From: TOLSYN sp963849065
GTDB lineage: Bacteria > Acidobacteriota > Terriglobia > Terriglobales > Acidobacteriaceae
Direction of reading: 5' to 3'
Assembly: GCA_963849065.1 (NCBI GenBank)
Contig: CAWKFM010000004.1
Location: 372,001-436,000 of the forward strand
DNA: 64,000 nt
Made by a program: the position numbers and the translations under genes. The notes beneath the pieces were generated by a model that did no database searches, was not told the origin of the DNA, and saw only the letters and a program-made list of their open reading frames with translations. The first letter of the stretch is position 1. Each line of letters opens with the position of its first letter. Below are positions 24,961 to 34,026 of this stretch, piece by piece.

Positions 24961-26637
24961 GTGTCCGACGAAGCCGAGTCCCAAGAAGTCATCTCCCGTG
25001 ATCCCATCTCTCGCGAACCCCAGGCCGCGAAGAAGCTGGAGAAGGTTCTCCAGACCACATCGCATATCGTAATTAACCCTTTTTACACTCCCGCTGACCT
25101 TTCCCGATTTGACTACGACAAGGAATTGAATGCGCCTGGGCATTTTCCGTTTACGCGCGGGGTGCAGGCTTCGATGTACCGCGGACAGTTGTGGACGATG
25201 CGGCAATATGCCGGGATGGGCGACGCCGTAGAAAGCAACCGGAGATATCATTATTTGCTGAGCCACGGGACCACAGGTCTCTCGGTGGCCTTCGATTTGC
25301 CGACGCAGATCGGCTACGACAGCGACCATCCCTTGGCGCACGGGGAAGTGGGCAGAGTGGGGGTGGCGATCGACACGGTGGAGGACATGCAGCGGCTGTT
25401 TGAGGGTATCGACCTAGCCCAGGTTTCCACGTCGATGACGATCAACTCCTCGGCGGCGGTGTTGCTGGCGCTGTATATCGCGGTGGCGCGGCGCAACGGC
25501 TTCGACCTGAAGAAGCTGAATGGCACGGTGCAGAATGATGTGCTGAAGGAGTACATTGCGCGCGGGACCTACATCTATCCGCCGGCGGCGGCGCTGCGGC
25601 TGATTACCGACATGTTTGCCTATTGCGGCGAGGCGGTTCCGCAGTGGAAGGCGATTTCAATCAGCGGCTATCACATGCGGGAGGCGGGCGCGACGGCGGT
25701 GCAGGAGGTTGCGTTCACGCTGGCCAACGGGATTACCTACGTGCAGGCGGGCGTGGACGCTGGTTTGGATGTAAACCGGATGGCGCCGCAGCTCTCGTTC
25801 TTTTTTGCCTGTCATAACAACTTTCTGGAGGAGGTCGCGAAGTTCAGGGCAGCGCGGCGGATGTGGGCACGGATCATGCGCGGCCGCTTTGGGGCAACCG
25901 CGGAAAAGGCGCTGATGCTGCGCTTCCATACCCAGACGGGCGGCTCGACGCTGACGGCGCAGCAGCCGCAGAACAACATTGTGCGGACGGCGCTGCAGGC
26001 AATGTCGGCGGTGCTGGGCGGGACACAGTCGCTGCATACCAATGGGTATGACGAGGCGCTGGCGCTGCCGACCGAGGCGTCGGCGAGGCTGGCGCTGCGC
26101 ACCCAACAGATCGTTGCGTACGAAAGCGGGGTGACGGGGGTGATCGATCCGCTGGCGGGTTCCTACTACGTGGAGTGGTTGACCAACGAGATGGAACGGC
26201 GTGCGCTGGAATACCTGGAGCAGATCGACGCAATGGGTGGAATGCTGCGGGCGATCGAGAGCGGCTTTGTGCAGCAGGAGATCCAGAACGCGGCCTACGA
26301 ATTCCAGAAGTCGGTGGACAGCCGGGAGCAGGTGCTGGTGGGGGTGAACGCATTTCAGACGAAGCCGGAAGATGCAGAGCAGGATGCGCCGGTTGCGCTG
26401 CAGCGGATCGATCCTGAGCTGGAACGGCAACAGGCGGAGCGGTTGCGGTCCTTCCGTGCCAGACGCGATAACGAGCGGGCGCTGGCGGCAGTGTGCCGGG
26501 TGGAGGAGCGGGCGCGCAGCGGCGAGAACCTGATGCCGGCGATTGTGGAAGCCGTGGAGAGCCTGGCCACGCTGGGCGAGATCTGCGATGCCATGCGGCG
26601 GGTGTTTGGCGAATACAGGGAAGTGCTGGTGATTTGA
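24961..26637 (+). CDS. acyl-CoA mutase large subunit (methylmalonyl-CoA mutase family)
   Basis: 558 aa, the length of a large subunit without the B12-binding domain (IcmA or archaeal MCM alpha type). Family blocks include GTTGLSVAFDLPTQIGYDSDHP and GTVQNDVLKEYIARGTYIYPP. At the substrate pocket the usual Tyr75 and Arg82 of methylmalonyl-CoA mutase (P. shermanii numbering) are Gln and Gln here (GVQASMYRGQLWTMRQYAG). Gln at 82 is the isobutyryl-CoA mutase state. The substrate is therefore probably not methylmalonyl-CoA. The start is GTG at 24961. No B12-subunit gene is nearby. Confidence 0.85.
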   Translation: MSDEAESQEVISRDPISREPQAAKKLEKVLQTTSHIVINPFYTPADLSRFDYDKELNAPGHFPFTRGVQASMYRGQLWTMRQYAGMGDAVESNRRYHYLLSHGTTGLSVAFDLPTQIGYDSDHPLAHGEVGRVGVAIDTVEDMQRLFEGIDLAQVSTSMTINSSAAVLLALYIAVARRNGFDLKKLNGTVQNDVLKEYIARGTYIYPPAAALRLITDMFAYCGEAVPQWKAISISGYHMREAGATAVQEVAFTLANGITYVQAGVDAGLDVNRMAPQLSFFFACHNNFLEEVAKFRAARRMWARIMRGRFGATAEKALMLRFHTQTGGSTLTAQQPQNNIVRTALQAMSAVLGGTQSLHTNGYDEALALPTEASARLALRTQQIVAYESGVTGVIDPLAGSYYVEWLTNEMERRALEYLEQIDAMGGMLRAIESGFVQQEIQNAAYEFQKSVDSREQVLVGVNAFQTKPEDAEQDAPVALQRIDPELERQQAERLRSFRARRDNERALAAVCRVEERARSGENLMPAIVEAVESLATLGEICDAMRRVFGEYREVLVI

Positions 26638-26638
26638 A

Positions 26639-27097
26639 TCAGCGGAAAGCCTCCGGACCGGCGGAGCAGGGGACTTCGTCGCCGGAATCGGAGAGGCAGC
26701 GGCGCCGTTCATCCCTCTCCCCATTCTCTTCTTCTTCGCTGCCGCGCAGGGTCATGGAGAGGACGGCGCAGTGGACGTCCTTACGGGCTTCGCCGGTGCG
26801 CAGCAGGAGTTGGTCTCCGGCAAGTTTGATGTAAACGTCGTCGCCAAGCAGGAGCAGGATGGCGACGCGGGGACGAATGACATAGCGAACCCGTTCGGTG
26901 AGCAGCACGTATTCGACACACTCGTTGCCGCCGCCGTTGCCGAAGATTTCCGAGATCGCGCCGTGCTGGCCGCTGCTCTGGCCGTCCGCGCAGTGGGATT
27001 TGCGCATGGCTTGAACGACCGCTCTCTGCAGGCCGCCGCTGAGGGCAAATGCAGGAAAGCTAGAGCAGAGGAGGACGAGAATCCAGCAAATTTTCAT
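26639..27097 (-). CDS. hypothetical exported protein, 152 aa
   Basis: 152 aa with a clear signal peptide (MKICWILVLLCSSFPAFALSGG). The mature part has two Cys and a basic/acidic C-terminus, with no known domain. The ATG at 27097 has GGAG upstream; the frame runs on to 27280 but the Met-rich extension there mirrors the leader ORF on the other strand. Its stop is 1 base from the mutase stop, so the two genes converge tightly. Confidence 0.6.
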   Translation of the reverse strand: MKICWILVLLCSSFPAFALSGGLQRAVVQAMRKSHCADGQSSGQHGAISEIFGNGGGNECVEYVLLTERVRYVIRPRVAILLLLGDDVYIKLAGDQLLLRTGEARKDVHCAVLSMTLRGSEEEENGERDERRRCLSDSGDEVPCSAGPEAFR

Positions 27098-27224
27098 GAG
27101 AAGGTCTCCGGGGAGATCATCGGCAATTTGGGAAAAAGCTCCAATGAGGCGGATGGAAAGGCGGATGTTTTTTGGGGAGGCACGCTTGACAAGGCCGGGC
27201 CGAGTCAGGTAAAAACACGACACG

Positions 27225-27332
27225 ATGTTGAACGCGATCCTCATGACGGCCATGGCCATGTGCATGTACATGATGTGCATGCCTGCTGCCGTGGGCGCGC
27301 TCGAAGGTTCGCAAAGCTCAGTCCGGAACTAA
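27225..27332 (+). CDS. candidate Met/Cys-rich leader peptide of metY-metX
   Basis: 35 codons ending in TAA at 330-332 of this kb. Residues 7-19 hold seven Met and two Cys in 13 positions (MTAMAMCMYMMCM). It ends 130 bases before metY, and a terminator hairpin lies between. This is the layout of transcription attenuation by ribosome stalling, with Met and Cys as sensed amino acids. Against it: the nearest ribosome site (AGG, about 15 bases upstream) is weak, and the ATG/CAT repeats read Met-rich on both strands. Confidence 0.4.
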   Translation: MLNAILMTAMAMCMYMMCMPAAVGALEGSQSSVRN

Positions 27333-27389
27333 GATTCGGTAAGAGGATTCGGAATCACAAGCTAAGCGAGATCAAGAGTTTCCAAACGA

Positions 27390-27415
27390 CCCACGGCAAC
27401 CAGCCGGGGTTTTTT
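27390..27415 (+). terminator. terminator-like hairpin in the metY leader
   Basis: CCC-A-CGGC (27390-27397) pairs with GCCGGGG (27403-27409) with one bulged A, around AACCA, followed by TTTTTT. It lies 46 bases before metY with no complete gene in front of it on this strand except the leader ORF, so it may work as an attenuator. Confidence 0.6.
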
Positions 27416-27461
27416 GTTGTGAACGACATTTAAACGACATTTAGAAAAGGGAGCAGACGCG

Positions 27462-28805
27462 ATGCCTGAGAACGAAAAGAAGCAGCAGCTTGCCACGATC
27501 GCCATTCACGGCGGCCAAAGCGTAGACAAGACCACGAAGGCACGCGCCGTGCCGATCTACCAGACGACCAGCTATGTGTTTGACGACAGCGCGCACGCGG
27601 CGCGGCTGTTCGGATTGCAGGAGTTCGGCAACATTTATACCCGCATCATGAATCCGACGACCGATGTGTTCGAGAACCGGATTGCGGCGCTGGAAGGCGG
27701 CGTGGCGGGCCTGGCAACGGCTTCGGGACAGGCGGCCGAGACGCTGATCATTACCACGCTGGCTGGGGCGGGCGATGAGATCGTCTCCACCACCTCGCTT
27801 TACGGCGGCACGTACAACCTGTTCCATTACACGCTGCCGCGGCTGGGCATCAAGGTGAAGTTTGTGGATGCCGACGACTTCGACGGATTGCGGGCGGCGA
27901 TCAACGAGAAGACCAAGGCGCTCTATACCGAGACGCTGGGCAATCCGAAGCTGGATGTGGCCGACATTGAGACGCTGGCCAAGATTGCGCATGATGCGGG
28001 GATTCCGCTGGTGATCGACAACACTTCGGCTTCGCCGGCGCTGGCCCGTCCCATCGAGTGGGGTGCCGACATTGTGGTGAATTCGGCGACCAAGTTCATC
28101 GGCGGACATGGGACGACGATCGGCGGCATCATTGTGGATGCGGGGAAATTCGACTGGGCAGCGTCGCCGCGATTCAAGCGCGACTTTGTCGATCCCGATC
28201 CGAGCTACCACGGCATCAGCTACACGACTGCATTCGGCAACCTGGCGTTCATCTTGAAGTGCCGTGTGCAGGGGCTGCGCGACACCGGAGCGGCGCTTTC
28301 GCCGTTCAACTCGTTCCTGTTGTTGCAAGGGGCCGAGACGATTCATCTGCGGTTGGAGCGGCACTCGGAGAATGCGCTGAAGGTGGCCAACTATCTGGAG
28401 ACGCATCCCGGCGTGGAGTGGGTCAATTATCCGGGACTGGAATCGAGCAAGTACTATGCTCGTGCCAACAAGTATCTGCCGGACGGAAAGGGCGCGCTGC
28501 TGACCTTCGGCATCAAGGGCGGCTACGAGGCAGGACGCAAGCTGATTGACTCGGTGAAGCTGTTCAGCCATGTGGCCAACATCGGCGATGCAAAATCGCT
28601 GATCATTCATCCCTCCTCCACCACCCACCAGCAACTGAGCGCGGCGGAACAGCTGGATACAGGCGTGACGCCGGAGCTGGTGCGGCTCTCGGTGGGCATT
28701 GAAGACGTGCGCGACATCATCGCCGACCTGGCGCAGGCGATCGAAGCCGCCAATGGCACGACGCATACCCAGCCGGCTCAGGTAGGCCAGGGAAAAGGAA
28801 AATAG
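27462..28805 (+). CDS. metY: O-acetylhomoserine sulfhydrylase MetY
   Basis: 447 aa. A PLP enzyme that makes homocysteine from O-acetylhomoserine and sulfide. The PLP lysine lies in NSATKFIGGHGTTIGG, and the family block YTRIMNPTTDVFENRIAALEGG is clear. The length (about 430-450) suits MetY rather than the shorter MetB/MetZ. The ATG at 27462 has GGGAG. metX follows after 2 bases, so product and substrate genes are coupled. Probably controlled by the leader described upstream. Confidence 0.95.
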   Translation: MPENEKKQQLATIAIHGGQSVDKTTKARAVPIYQTTSYVFDDSAHAARLFGLQEFGNIYTRIMNPTTDVFENRIAALEGGVAGLATASGQAAETLIITTLAGAGDEIVSTTSLYGGTYNLFHYTLPRLGIKVKFVDADDFDGLRAAINEKTKALYTETLGNPKLDVADIETLAKIAHDAGIPLVIDNTSASPALARPIEWGADIVVNSATKFIGGHGTTIGGIIVDAGKFDWAASPRFKRDFVDPDPSYHGISYTTAFGNLAFILKCRVQGLRDTGAALSPFNSFLLLQGAETIHLRLERHSENALKVANYLETHPGVEWVNYPGLESSKYYARANKYLPDGKGALLTFGIKGGYEAGRKLIDSVKLFSHVANIGDAKSLIIHPSSTTHQQLSAAEQLDTGVTPELVRLSVGIEDVRDIIADLAQAIEAANGTTHTQPAQVGQGKGK

Positions 28806-28807
28806 CG

Positions 28808-29983
28808 ATGGCGGCAAATCATGTGTACTCCCCCGGAGACCTGGTTCATCCGGTGAGGCTTCACCTGACGCAGGGCACGGTTTCGGTGACGAGACAGGGC
28901 CCGTTTGAGCTGGACTGCGGCAGGAAGCTGGATCCGGTGAGCCTGCGCTACGCGATGTATGGCGAGCCAAACGCGGAGTGTAGCAACGTCACCCTGGTGT
29001 GCCACGCGCTGTCGGGTTCGGCGCGCGTGGACCAGTGGTGGCCCGACGTGCTGGAAAGAATCTTCGACCTGGAGCAGGACTGCGTGGTGTGCTTCAACAT
29101 TATCGGCGGCTGTTACGGCTCGACCAGCGCGTCCTCGCTCGATCCTGCGACGGGCAAGCCGTATGGCGGGAATTTTCCGCAGGTGACGGTGCGGGACTGG
29201 GTTCGCTCGGAGCAAATTGCACTGGAAGAGCTCGGCATTCGGCATGTAAGGACGGCGATTGGTCCTTCGATTGGCGGAATGCAGGCGCTGCAGTGGGCGG
29301 TGGAATTTCCCGAGTGGGTGGACCGCGTTGTGGCCATGGGCGCAACGCAGTTGAGCGCGCTGGGACTGGGGTTGAACCATCTGCAACGCGAGGTGGTGAA
29401 GCTGGATCCGGAGTGGCGCAGCGGAGATTATTACGACGGGCCGGGGCCGCGCATGGGGTTGGCGCAGGCGCGCGCCATTGCGATGACCACATACAAATCG
29501 GCGGGGCTTTTCCACGAGCGGCACGGGCGCAAGGCCGACCGCAAGGGCGAGGCGCCGTGGGTGTCCGAAAACGGCCGCTTCGATATTGCGGGCTACCTGG
29601 AGTATCAGGGAAAGCTGTTCTGGAAGCGCTTTGACGCCAACGCGTATTTGTCCGTCACCCGCGCGATGGATCTGTTCGATCCGCAGCGCGACTGGAACGG
29701 AAAGGCCTGGGAGCGGGTCCGCGCCAAGGTGCTGCTGTTTGGCATCTCCAGCGATGTGCTGTTTCCGGAGAGCGACGTGCGGGCGCTGGCTGAAGAGATG
29801 CGCGCGGCGGGGGCCGATTGCGCGTATGAATGTATCGAGTCCGCGCATGGGCACGATTCGTTCCTGGCGGAGCCCGATAAGCTATCGGAAATCCTGAAGG
29901 AATTTCTGGCGGACCAGAGACCGGCGCAGGGTTTGCTCGACAGGGATGCGGTAAGAACGGGCGATCACGGCTTTGTTTCGTAA
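28808..29983 (+). CDS. metX: homoserine O-acetyltransferase MetX
   Basis: 391 aa. Alpha/beta hydrolase that acetylates homoserine, giving the substrate of MetY. The nucleophile Ser is in GPSIGGMQALQW, the oxyanion block is CHALSGSARV, and the Asp/His pair is in the C-terminal region (SAHGHDSFL). NIIGGCYGSTS also fits. The ATG is 2 bases after the metY stop. Whether it uses acetyl- or succinyl-CoA cannot be fixed by eye, but pairing with MetY favours acetyl. Confidence 0.95.
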   Translation: MAANHVYSPGDLVHPVRLHLTQGTVSVTRQGPFELDCGRKLDPVSLRYAMYGEPNAECSNVTLVCHALSGSARVDQWWPDVLERIFDLEQDCVVCFNIIGGCYGSTSASSLDPATGKPYGGNFPQVTVRDWVRSEQIALEELGIRHVRTAIGPSIGGMQALQWAVEFPEWVDRVVAMGATQLSALGLGLNHLQREVVKLDPEWRSGDYYDGPGPRMGLAQARAIAMTTYKSAGLFHERHGRKADRKGEAPWVSENGRFDIAGYLEYQGKLFWKRFDANAYLSVTRAMDLFDPQRDWNGKAWERVRAKVLLFGISSDVLFPESDVRALAEEMRAAGADCAYECIESAHGHDSFLAEPDKLSEILKEFLADQRPAQGLLDRDAVRTGDHGFVS

Positions 29984-30000
29984 CTGGCGTAAATGTGATC

Positions 30001-30048
30001 ACAACAGCGGCAGATGTGGGTGCACCCTATCTGCCGCTGTTGTTTTTG
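30001..30048 (+). terminator. terminator of metY-metX
   Basis: A perfect 15-bp stem, ACAACAGCGGCAGAT (30001-30015) with its complement at 30029-30043, and a 13-base loop, followed by a T-run. It ends the metYX operon. Confidence 0.85.
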
Positions 30049-30126
30049 ATCGATGGAGACTTACATTCGTTTCATGTTGACGTAGCCGATGTCTCCGCGA
30101 AAGAAAACCCGCGAGGAGTCGGGAAG

Positions 30127-30885
30127 CTACTGGATTGATTGTTCCAGTTCTGCAGCAAGATTGCGAGATTCCCCGGATTCCACCGTGATTGACCGCTCCC
30201 AAGCTTCGAAGCCTTTTTTCGCGATCCTCACGGAATGAGGACCCGGTTTAAGACTGAGCTGGCTGGGTGTGCATCCGACATACGCGCCGTCTATCAGGAT
30301 GTCGGCGCCGCTCGGCTCGGAAGATATTTGCACCATTGCCGAGTTCGGGGAAGCAGGGTGTCCAACTCGGGATGAGGGCGGGGGAGCAGGCTTCGCAACT
30401 AGCGGTTGGGGCGAAGGAGCAGGCTTCGCAGCTAGCGGTTGGGGCGAAGGAGCAGGTGGTGCGAGCGAAGGAGCAGGCTGCGCAACCAGAGGCGATGCGG
30501 CCGGCGCACCTCCGGAGGACGACTCATTCACCAGGATCGTATTCATGTTGTTCCAGAAGATCTTGGCCACTCTACTCTTCTCATCCCCAACTCCGAAGAA
30601 CCATTGCCCTTCCGCCGTCAAGACTACGCTGACCTGACCGTTCCCGATCTGCTTGCAAGAGGCGGTCCACAAGAGGCTATACCGTCCCGTAGACTGGTAG
30701 CGCACCAGGCATTTTCCCTTCTCCGAACTCGTAGGGGAAGCTCCGAACGCTTGTAACTCCGCGGCAAAGACGCGTTCGACCGAGGCGTTGTAGATCACCG
30801 GCGCCGGACGGTCCGTGGCGAAGCTTCCGAGACTTAAGAGGAATACGGATGAGAGGGAAAACACACTCCTGGCTAAACGGCCCAT
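30127..30885 (-). CDS. secreted PEGA-domain protein
   Basis: 252 aa. A signal peptide (residues 1-24, FSLSSVFLLSLGSFA) is followed by a globular part, then a Pro/Ala/Ser-rich linker with 11-residue repeats (APSPQPLAAKP type), then a C-terminal PEGA domain (SSEPSGADILIDGAYVGCTPSQL). PEGA domains are common in exported proteins and may bind the envelope. The ATG at 30885 begins the signal peptide; the frame is open to 31068. The linker repeats are visible as a 33-bp tandem repeat in the DNA. Confidence 0.8.
   Translation of the reverse strand: MGRLARSVFSLSSVFLLSLGSFATDRPAPVIYNASVERVFAAELQAFGASPTSSEKGKCLVRYQSTGRYSLLWTASCKQIGNGQVSVVLTAEGQWFFGVGDEKSRVAKIFWNNMNTILVNESSSGGAPAASPLVAQPAPSLAPPAPSPQPLAAKPAPSPQPLVAKPAPPPSSRVGHPASPNSAMVQISSEPSGADILIDGAYVGCTPSQLSLKPGPHSVRIAKKGFEAWERSITVESGESRNLAAELEQSIQ
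30387..30470. repeat. 33-bp tandem repeat in the PEGA gene linker
   Basis: A unit starting CAGGCTTCGCA at 30387 repeats at 30420 with one or two changes and again in partial form from 30453. The unit is 33 bases, or 11 codons, so copy number can change without breaking the frame. Confidence 0.75.
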
Positions 30886-31134
30886 GGTTTCTCCTAAGGC
30901 AGGTTTTTCGTCTAATTTTTCGGATTCTGCCGAGTTCGTCCCGGCACCCGTCAAGGATAACTCACTTGGGGAAGCAGTGCTCACCACAAATGCCCCGCGC
31001 GTGACACGGACCGGCCCATAGCCGCCTGGGAATTTCTGCCCGGAGCAGTAATCAGTGCGGCCAGCCATAACCTGCCGCCCCCGCCTTCCCGGAGGAAGAC
31101 AAGGGCGGCAGGTTGATTTCAGCGGTGTAGAACA

Positions 31135-33495
31135 CTACTTATCGGCGACGACTGGTTTCTCCTGCGATTTCAACGCCGGGCTCGCTTCGCCGCTGCCGGG
31201 AAAGATGTCAAAGACATAGTCGTGCGCGAACAAGGCCGCAGCGCTCAGCGTGCCCGAATCGACGCGCTTCACGATCTCCTCGCGCGTAAGATCGAAGATC
31301 GCCTCAAGGATCTGCCTGCGCTCTTCGGCACCGGAGCGGCCGACGACAAAGAGCACGCGGGCACTGTGCTGGATGTACCGAGGCGAGAGCAGTTGTCGCT
31401 TCAACAGGTCCATGATCACGGCTGCCTTGCCGCGGTCGAAGCGCCCGGGATCGCCACGGCGATCCAGTTCCGCGAAAAACGCCTCGGTCCATTCTTCGTG
31501 GTAGTTCCACACCTTCTCGAACAGATCGGGTGTAAAGCGGGTGCCGGCCTTGATGAACTCGGCATTCACCGACGGTTCCACGCCGTCCTCGGTGAGCGCC
31601 GGACGTTTGAGATAGCCGTCCTTGGTGATGACCGCCTGGTGATATGCCAGCGTCCACAGCCACGACGCATCGATCCGGTAGGTGGCCAGATCGTTCATAA
31701 AGCGCAGCTTCAACTCGTAGTCGTCAATGGCCGCCGCAAAGTTTCCATTGAGAATCTGGAAGCCATAGTTGGCGCTCATGTAGAACGCATGCTGAATGTG
31801 CTCGATGGTGACGTCGCCTTTGGGAACGCCGTAGATGCTGTCCCAGAGTTGTGGGGTGAGCACCTTCTCCGGCGCATCGAGCGATTCCTTGGTGAGAACC
31901 CAGGGCGTAATCTTGCCCTGCGCATTCAGCACCCCGCGCGAGTGCAGCAGCGCCCGTTCGGCTTCCGTGAGTCCGCTGGCGGCGGTTGCCACCGCCCGGC
32001 CCTTCACGTCCACCGTCTCCTGCGGAGAATCGAGCACCGCCTGAATCTGCGCGAGATCGATTTGCAGGGGACGGTTGCCGGCGGCCACGTAGGCCGGCTC
32101 CGGGCTGGCCACCCAGCTTTGCCGGTAGCAATCGTAAAGCCTTCCCTTCACTCGTTTGGCCAGCACGTCTTCCAGCGTCGGCATCTGCCCCGCGGGCATC
32201 CCATCCTCGGGAACGAAGACGAGACCCAGCAGGCGTTCGCGCATTTTGTCGATTACCATCGCCCGCATGGCCAGCGGATTGTATTGGGAACGTCCATACA
32301 GATCGCCCGACTGATAGAACATGACCGCAGCCATGCCGCCGATGGGAGCGCCCTGGGTCAGTTCGCCGTTCTTCATCCCGGCCATCAGCATCATGAGCGC
32401 GTTATAGCGCTGGTAGGCGATCATGTTCGGCGACGCCATGCCGATGGTCTGCGGATCGGGGAAGATGCCGTTCGGGTCGCTCTTCCACATTTCGATGATG
32501 CTGCCCAGGTAGTCCCAGCGGCCGACGTTGGTGCCCAGCAGCCTGCGCCGCAGGACCCATGCGATGGCGGGCAATGTCCGGCCCGCGTTCCCCTCCTCAT
32601 AGAGGATCTTGATTTTCAGGGTGCCGGCCTCGACGCCGATGATGCCTTCCAGCCGGCTCAGGAGCTTCTCCACAATCAGCGCTTCCTGCGGGGTCTGCAG
32701 TTTCGGGATGTAAAAGTACACGCCGGTGCCCGAACGCCGGAGAGAATCGAAGTTATTGGCGACCCAGAGCACTGTGACGGCGACCAGACCGGGCGCGGGT
32801 TGGCCGTCCACAAGCACGTGGTCGTAGCGCACATGCAGGCTGGGAGGCCGCACAAAGCGGATCGGCCACTGCGCCGGAGGCTTATCGAGCTTGTAGGAGC
32901 GCTTGCCTCCTTTTTTGGGCACCTCGTAGGGACGGTCCGTCCACTGGCCCGCGAAGATCTCCTTGGCGTTCTGCAGGGCGGCAAACGTCCCTACCGGCTG
33001 CGTCGTGGGTGTGCCGTCGGGCTGGAAGTGGGGCGGCGAGGCGTCCTCAAAATCCGGCATATTCATCGGCGCCGGGCTGTTCAGGGCATTAAAGGCCATG
33101 TCGAGCGGATTCCACGGCCCGGTAAGTTCCAGTCCGGGATTGGTCAGGGGAAAAGCGTCCTTGGGAACTGGCACTTCGTCATTGAGCCGCCAGCGCCACT
33201 GGCTCTCGCGGCCTAAAAAGTTGTCGATCATGCCTTGCACGATCTGGCGGAAGGTCCAGGACTTGCCTGTAACCGGGTCGGCAAAGGTTTCATCCCAGCT
33301 TGGCCATGCGTACTTCTTTGTAACCGGCGCTTCGGTCTGCAGAAGCAACCGGCGTGCGGTTAAAGCCGCGGCAATATCGGGACGCAGCTCTCGGGTGAGC
33401 ATGTCAATGGTCTGTTCGACATTGATTTCCCGCCCGTTCACCGGTTTCGTACCAAAGAGGCCCGGGAATTTTTGGAGAATGTCCTCACGGATCAT
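31135..33495 (-). CDS. divergent malate-synthase-like protein, 786 aa
   Basis: 786 aa, against about 530 for malate synthase A. MSA-type blocks are visible in order: LTGPWNPLDMAFNALNS, MPDFEDASPPHF (residues 147-157), VYFYIPKLQTPQEA, ILYEEGNAGRTLPA (Glu near 300) and GTNVGRWDY (Asp328), then NDLATYRIDASWLWTLAYHQ, matching the EDAAT block. The RxRG motif reads VRPPSLH (216-221), so the second Arg is Pro. The family signature is therefore altered, and the activity is uncertain. The ATG at 33495 follows AAGGAG. No isocitrate lyase is near. Confidence 0.7.
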   Translation of the reverse strand: MIREDILQKFPGLFGTKPVNGREINVEQTIDMLTRELRPDIAAALTARRLLLQTEAPVTKKYAWPSWDETFADPVTGKSWTFRQIVQGMIDNFLGRESQWRWRLNDEVPVPKDAFPLTNPGLELTGPWNPLDMAFNALNSPAPMNMPDFEDASPPHFQPDGTPTTQPVGTFAALQNAKEIFAGQWTDRPYEVPKKGGKRSYKLDKPPAQWPIRFVRPPSLHVRYDHVLVDGQPAPGLVAVTVLWVANNFDSLRRSGTGVYFYIPKLQTPQEALIVEKLLSRLEGIIGVEAGTLKIKILYEEGNAGRTLPAIAWVLRRRLLGTNVGRWDYLGSIIEMWKSDPNGIFPDPQTIGMASPNMIAYQRYNALMMLMAGMKNGELTQGAPIGGMAAVMFYQSGDLYGRSQYNPLAMRAMVIDKMRERLLGLVFVPEDGMPAGQMPTLEDVLAKRVKGRLYDCYRQSWVASPEPAYVAAGNRPLQIDLAQIQAVLDSPQETVDVKGRAVATAASGLTEAERALLHSRGVLNAQGKITPWVLTKESLDAPEKVLTPQLWDSIYGVPKGDVTIEHIQHAFYMSANYGFQILNGNFAAAIDDYELKLRFMNDLATYRIDASWLWTLAYHQAVITKDGYLKRPALTEDGVEPSVNAEFIKAGTRFTPDLFEKVWNYHEEWTEAFFAELDRRGDPGRFDRGKAAVIMDLLKRQLLSPRYIQHSARVLFVVGRSGAEERRQILEAIFDLTREEIVKRVDSGTLSAAALFAHDYVFDIFPGSGEASPALKSQEKPVVADK

Positions 33496-33678
33496 GGGTT
33501 GAGCTCCTTAACGCGTGGTTCGTAATAGCGTGCCTGGCGACCCGCGGAGTTGCACACATCCAGCGTTCGGCCGGGCAGCAGAGGGAACGTCGAGAATACT
33601 ACCACGCCGGCAACGCTGCCCGGACCAAAGAATCAGTGCGCCAAATCTCCAAAACGCAAAGTCGGTGCCGGAAGCCGG

Positions 33679-34026
33679 TCAGGGCTGGAAGGCGGCGATG
33701 GCCGAGGTTTCGTCGTCCTGCACGTCAAAGACGGTGCACAGCTTGGTGATGCGCAGCAACTCATGCACCTCGCGGGTTAGGTTGAGCAGTTTGAGTTCGC
33801 CGCCGGCGTTGCGCAGGCTGGTGTAGGCGCTGATCAGTTCGCCGATGCCGGTGCTGTCCATCCCGGTGACCCCGCCCAGGTTGAGCACGATCCTGCGGCT
33901 GCCCTGCTGGGCCAGTTCCTTCACCGTTTTGCGCAGTGTCGCGCTGCCCTCGTCGAGTGTGATGCGGCCGCTGAGAGCGACGACGGTGACGCCGTCCACT
34001 TGCCGCGAACTGGTTTTCATGGTCAC
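33679..34026 (-). CDS. STAS-domain anti-sigma factor antagonist
   Basis: 115 aa. A single STAS domain, with the phosphorylatable Ser in GGVTGMDSTGIGELISAY, as in SpoIIAA/RsbV. The GTG at 34026 overlaps the stop of the upstream HATPase gene (GTGA) and has AGGAGG 7 bases before it, so it is preferred to the ATG two codons later. Such proteins bind a kinase partner and are switched by Ser phosphorylation. Confidence 0.88.
   Translation of the reverse strand: MTMKTSSRQVDGVTVVALSGRITLDEGSATLRKTVKELAQQGSRRIVLNLGGVTGMDSTGIGELISAYTSLRNAGGELKLLNLTREVHELLRITKLCTVFDVQDDETSAIAAFQP

Noticed and set aside
27370..27415. Possible SAM riboswitch before metY (ATCAAGAG and GGCAACC are present)
   Set aside because: The spacing and pairing of a SAM-I or SAM-IV fold are not there; GGCAACC is part of the terminator stem. 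A covariance-model search would settle it.
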